64,000 nucleotides of DNA from Cheiracanthium punctorium (lineage: Eukaryota > Arthropoda > Arachnida > Araneae > Cheiracanthiidae), in the NCBI GenBank assembly GCA_038373885.1, contig JAWZYV010011610.1, positions 372,001 through 436,000 of the forward strand, read 5' to 3'. The notes under the pieces are model-generated. The model was not told the origin of the DNA and ran no database searches. It was given only the letters and a program-made list of their open reading frames with translations. Positions 63,736 through 64,000 of the stretch are shown here, piece after piece; position 1 is the stretch's first letter, and the number at the start of each line of letters is the position of its first letter. Made by a program: the position numbers and the translations under genes.

Positions 63736-64000
63736 TTTGTATGCATTCTTGTAAAAACATACATGTAAAAACACACAGTGTATAACCTATATTAATGAAA
63801 ATATAAATGTTTGTTTAAAAAATGCGAAATTTTTGGAATAGTAGTGATATTTTCAAATTAATATTAGATTTTAAGAATAAATTTAAAAAAGAAAAAAAAA
63901 GCTGTTCATGAGATATTTTAAAAATTTGATAGATTAAATTTGTGTCGGGTCTAGCGAGAATAAAATGCAATGATTCGGTGCTTTGCTATTCCATTTAAGC

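Overview
The window is intergenic or intronic DNA from a eukaryote, most likely an arthropod and plausibly a chelicerate such as a spider. This rests on the AT-rich background, the dense population of hAT, piggyBac-like and Tc1/pogo-like non-autonomous elements, the tRNA-derived SINEs, a Helitron with ends of the common arthropod type (TCCTACTAATATT...CTAG), and a Ty3/Gypsy-type retrotransposon. No taxonomic marker gene is present, so the assignment is an inference. I found no convincing host protein-coding gene, tRNA gene or rRNA gene. Nearly everything recognisable is a transposable element or a tandem repeat.

The centrepiece is one complete LTR retrotransposon on the minus strand, 31935-39294, flanked by a 4-bp target duplication ATAT. 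It has two LTRs (921 bp; the 3' copy is enlarged to 1335 bp by an inverted 414-bp insertion), a primer-binding region matching the whole 3' half of a tRNA-Leu, gag with a CCHC zinc knuckle, a canonical -1 frameshift heptamer GGGAAAC directly before the gag stop, an aspartic protease, an intact RT-RNase H-integrase reading frame, and a polypurine tract. There is no env. Three in-frame stops in the protease/RT frame suggest this copy is not autonomous, although its LTRs are about 99% identical by eye.

Left part (1-31 kb): hAT MITEs with perfect or near-perfect 8-bp target duplications at 260, 2585, 10234, 16062 and 20455, and a further relative at 17938. There are two TTAA-flanked piggyBac-like MITE families, one about 375-450 bp and one about 525 bp before nested insertions. 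There are also two pogo-like elements, one Tc1/mariner-like element (24447-24880), SINEs and several foldbacks. Both copies of the 525-bp family carry a different nested hAT MITE, and each acts as the empty-site control for the other.

Right part (39-64 kb): the retrotransposon's target (a 173-bp repeat), a foldback at 40811-41276, nested hAT elements at 42415-44172, a Helitron at 44788-45828 with a nested hAT MITE, further hAT MITEs (45983, 46944, 50034, 54606, 56394, 57728, 59506/59952, 63565), a long-TIR foldback at 48899-49573, a SINE inside a piggyBac-like MITE at 51240-51741, and a 525-bp tandem repeat at 53046-54500. All boundaries, duplications and mismatch counts were read by eye without alignment software.
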